From NCBI GenBank assembly GCA_030620655.1, contig JAUXEH010000029.1:1-15517 (forward strand): 15,517 bases of DNA, read 5' to 3'. Origin of the DNA: Candidatus Aminicenantota bacterium (GTDB lineage Bacteria > Acidobacteriota > Aminicenantia > Aminicenantales > Aminicenantaceae). Shown here piece after piece: positions 14,253 through 15,517 of this stretch. Numbering within the stretch: the first letter of the stretch is position 1; each line of letters begins with the position of its first letter. Position numbers and translations under genes: made by a program. The notes under the pieces were generated by a model. It was not told the origin of the DNA and did no database searches. It saw only the letters and a list, made by a program, of their open reading frames with translations.

Positions 14253-15392
14253 ATGAAAATGGAAACCTTCGAGATGGAACGTATGCAGTCCACTTGGGAG
14301 AACGTGGTGGAGTACGACCTGAGCGAGAGCGGGATTCGGGCCGTATCGCTGCGCGAACTCACGGAACTGGGCTTCGACCTGGAGGAAGCCATGGACACAC
14401 CCCTGGGTTACAGCCAGTCCAACGGGACGATCGAGCTGCGTGAGCTCCTGACGGAGCAGTATCCCGGAACCTCCATCGAGAACATCGAGGTGACCAACGG
14501 CACCTCGGAGGCCAACTATCTCGTGGCGCTGGTGGCACTGCAGGGCGGGGACGACATGGCGCTCGAGGTGCCGAACTACATGCAGCTCTGGGGCCCGCCG
14601 CGAAGTTTCGGCGCCCGGATCAACACCTTCCCCCTGGACTTCACCTCCTCCTGGGAACCGGATTGGGATGGCTTCGAAAGGGCCGTCTCGGAAAAGACCC
14701 GCCTGGTCTACATCTCCAATCCCAACAACCCGACCGGGGCGGTCCTGTCGCGGGACGCCATGCGCCGCATCGTGGAGCGCTGCGAGCGGGTGGGCGCCTA
14801 TCTCCTGGCCGACGAGGTCTACATCGGCGCGGAACGGGAGCGGGAGCGGACCCCCAGTTTCTGGGGGATGAGCGACCGGGTGATCGTCACCAGCGGCCTG
14901 TCCAAGGCTTACGGCATACCCGGCCTGCGGATCGGTTGGATGGTCGGCCCCAAGGATTTCGTGACCGAATGCTGGTCTCAGCACGATTACATCACCATCG
15001 GACCCAACAAGCTGTCCGACATCATGGCCCGCACCGCGGTTGAGCCTGCCAACCGGAAGCGGCTGTATGATCGCACGCGGGAGATACTCCGGCAGAACCT
15101 CAAGTCCATGCAGGAGTGGCTGGACGGCTTCGGCGGCTTTTTCACCTACACCCCCCATGAGGCCGGCGCCTTCTATTTCGTGAAGTATGCCTCCGAGGTC
15201 CCCAGCCTGGAGCTGGTCCGGAACATCCTGCACCGGCAGAGCACCCTGATCATCCCCGGCAGTCACCTGGGGATGGAAGGATTTCTGCGCATCTGGATGG
15301 GTGGGAAACCGGATTTCCTGCAGGAAGGCCGGCGCCGGATCGGAGCGGAGATCGAGAAACTGCCCGAGCTTGTCCGGGGCGGGGATTTGTGA
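14253..15392 (+). CDS. Class I/II PLP-dependent aminotransferase
   Basis: From ATG 14253 (AAAGGAG eight bases upstream) the protein has 379 residues, normal for fold-type I aminotransferases. Visible motifs are LGYSQSNGTIELRELL near the substrate entrance, S155-N-P-N-N-P-T-G162, D187-E-V-Y (pyridine nitrogen partner), and SGLSK218AYGIPGLRIGW with K218 as the PLP-binding lysine. A late arginine in FLRIWMGG fits the carboxylate-binding position. The substrate cannot be told; the ERMQSTWENVVEYDLSESG start resembles a subgroup of uncharacterised bacterial aminotransferases. It is the last gene of the Nudix-TPR operon, and the neighbours do not reveal a pathway. A TTG at 14235, inside the previous gene, is a poorer start. 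Confidence 0.92.
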   Translation: MKMETFEMERMQSTWENVVEYDLSESGIRAVSLRELTELGFDLEEAMDTPLGYSQSNGTIELRELLTEQYPGTSIENIEVTNGTSEANYLVALVALQGGDDMALEVPNYMQLWGPPRSFGARINTFPLDFTSSWEPDWDGFERAVSEKTRLVYISNPNNPTGAVLSRDAMRRIVERCERVGAYLLADEVYIGAERERERTPSFWGMSDRVIVTSGLSKAYGIPGLRIGWMVGPKDFVTECWSQHDYITIGPNKLSDIMARTAVEPANRKRLYDRTREILRQNLKSMQEWLDGFGGFFTYTPHEAGAFYFVKYASEVPSLELVRNILHRQSTLIIPGSHLGMEGFLRIWMGGKPDFLQEGRRRIGAEIEKLPELVRGGDL

Positions 15393-15412
15393 TATATCTC
15401 ATTCAGGCTTAA

Positions 15413-15492
15413 CCTGAATAATTCAGAAAAAATGTCGATATTTCACGTAATACATGTAATACCAAGGATTTAAATGTCGTGAGTTATCCAGG
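15413..15492. mobile_element. Repeat element copy 3 (TIR-bounded, MITE-like)
   Basis: This 80-bp element has ends CCTGAATAATTCA (15413-15425) and TGAGTTATCCAGG (15480-15492), extended outward by AA and TT. The interior shares CGATATTTCACGTA, ACATGTAA and CAAGG with copy 2. It lies 20 bases after the aminotransferase stop and about ten bases before a likely ribosome binding site. No reading frame is present. Confidence 0.78.
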
Positions 15493-15502
15493 TTAGGTTA
15501 AA

Positions 15503-15508
15503 AAGGAG
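15503..15508 (+). promoter_or_regulatory. Probable ribosome binding site of a gene beyond the window
   Basis: AAGGAG ends nine bases before the window end. A start codon would be expected at or just past the last base. No coding sequence is visible to confirm it. Confidence 0.35.
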
Positions 15509-15517
15509 TAAGAGAAA

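Noticed and set aside
11318..15492. Repeat copies as a CRISPR array
   Set aside because: Only three copies, ends are inverted rather than direct repeats, spacing is irregular (2 bases and about 3.9 kb), and no cas genes are present.

Overview
The window is a GC-rich stretch of a Gram-negative bacterial chromosome. It encodes outer-membrane beta-barrels with signal peptides, a lipid II flippase, and many TPR proteins. A eukaryote/Bacteroides-type inositol-3-phosphate synthase, a complete MoxR/Bat cluster and TPR-rich secreted proteins together suggest something near Acidobacteriota/Aminicenantes or a related deep lineage. That placement is inference, because no marker gene in the window settles it.

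Region 1 (1-6117, + strand) is a tightly packed MoxR-Bat operon. It holds the C-terminal part of a MoxR AAA+ ATPase, a DUF58 protein, a DUF4381-like membrane protein, a BatA-type VWA protein, a fused BatB(VWA)-BatC(TPR) protein, and a BatD-like protein. Gaps are 29 bases or less, and the last two junctions overlap by 8 and 4 bases. Such clusters are thought to form an envelope complex in which a MoxR chaperone acts on VWA proteins. In this one the BatA metal site is intact, while the BatB-type VWA domain has lost all three metal-site signatures.

Region 2 (6118-9684, + strand) begins with an AT-rich spacer and a stand-alone inositol-3-phosphate synthase that starts at TTG. Three small secreted proteins of outer-membrane beta-barrel type follow. 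The second of these appears to use an ATT start codon.

Region 3 (9691-11331, - strand) is murJ, the lipid II flippase. Its annotated start codon lies inside a short repeat element.

Region 4 (11318-11493, and again at 15413-15492) contains three copies of an 80-93 bp element. Each is bounded by 13-bp inverted repeats of the form CCTGAATWATTCA, and they look like small non-autonomous mobile elements. Two copies lie head-to-tail between murJ and the next operon. The third lies after the last gene, just before what looks like the ribosome binding site of a gene outside the window.

Region 5 (11627-15392, + strand) is a three-gene operon. It encodes a Nudix hydrolase of the CoA-pyrophosphatase type, a secreted zincin-like metalloprotease domain fused to about 12 TPRs, and a class I/II PLP-dependent aminotransferase. 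No rRNA, tRNA, CRISPR array or phage gene was seen.
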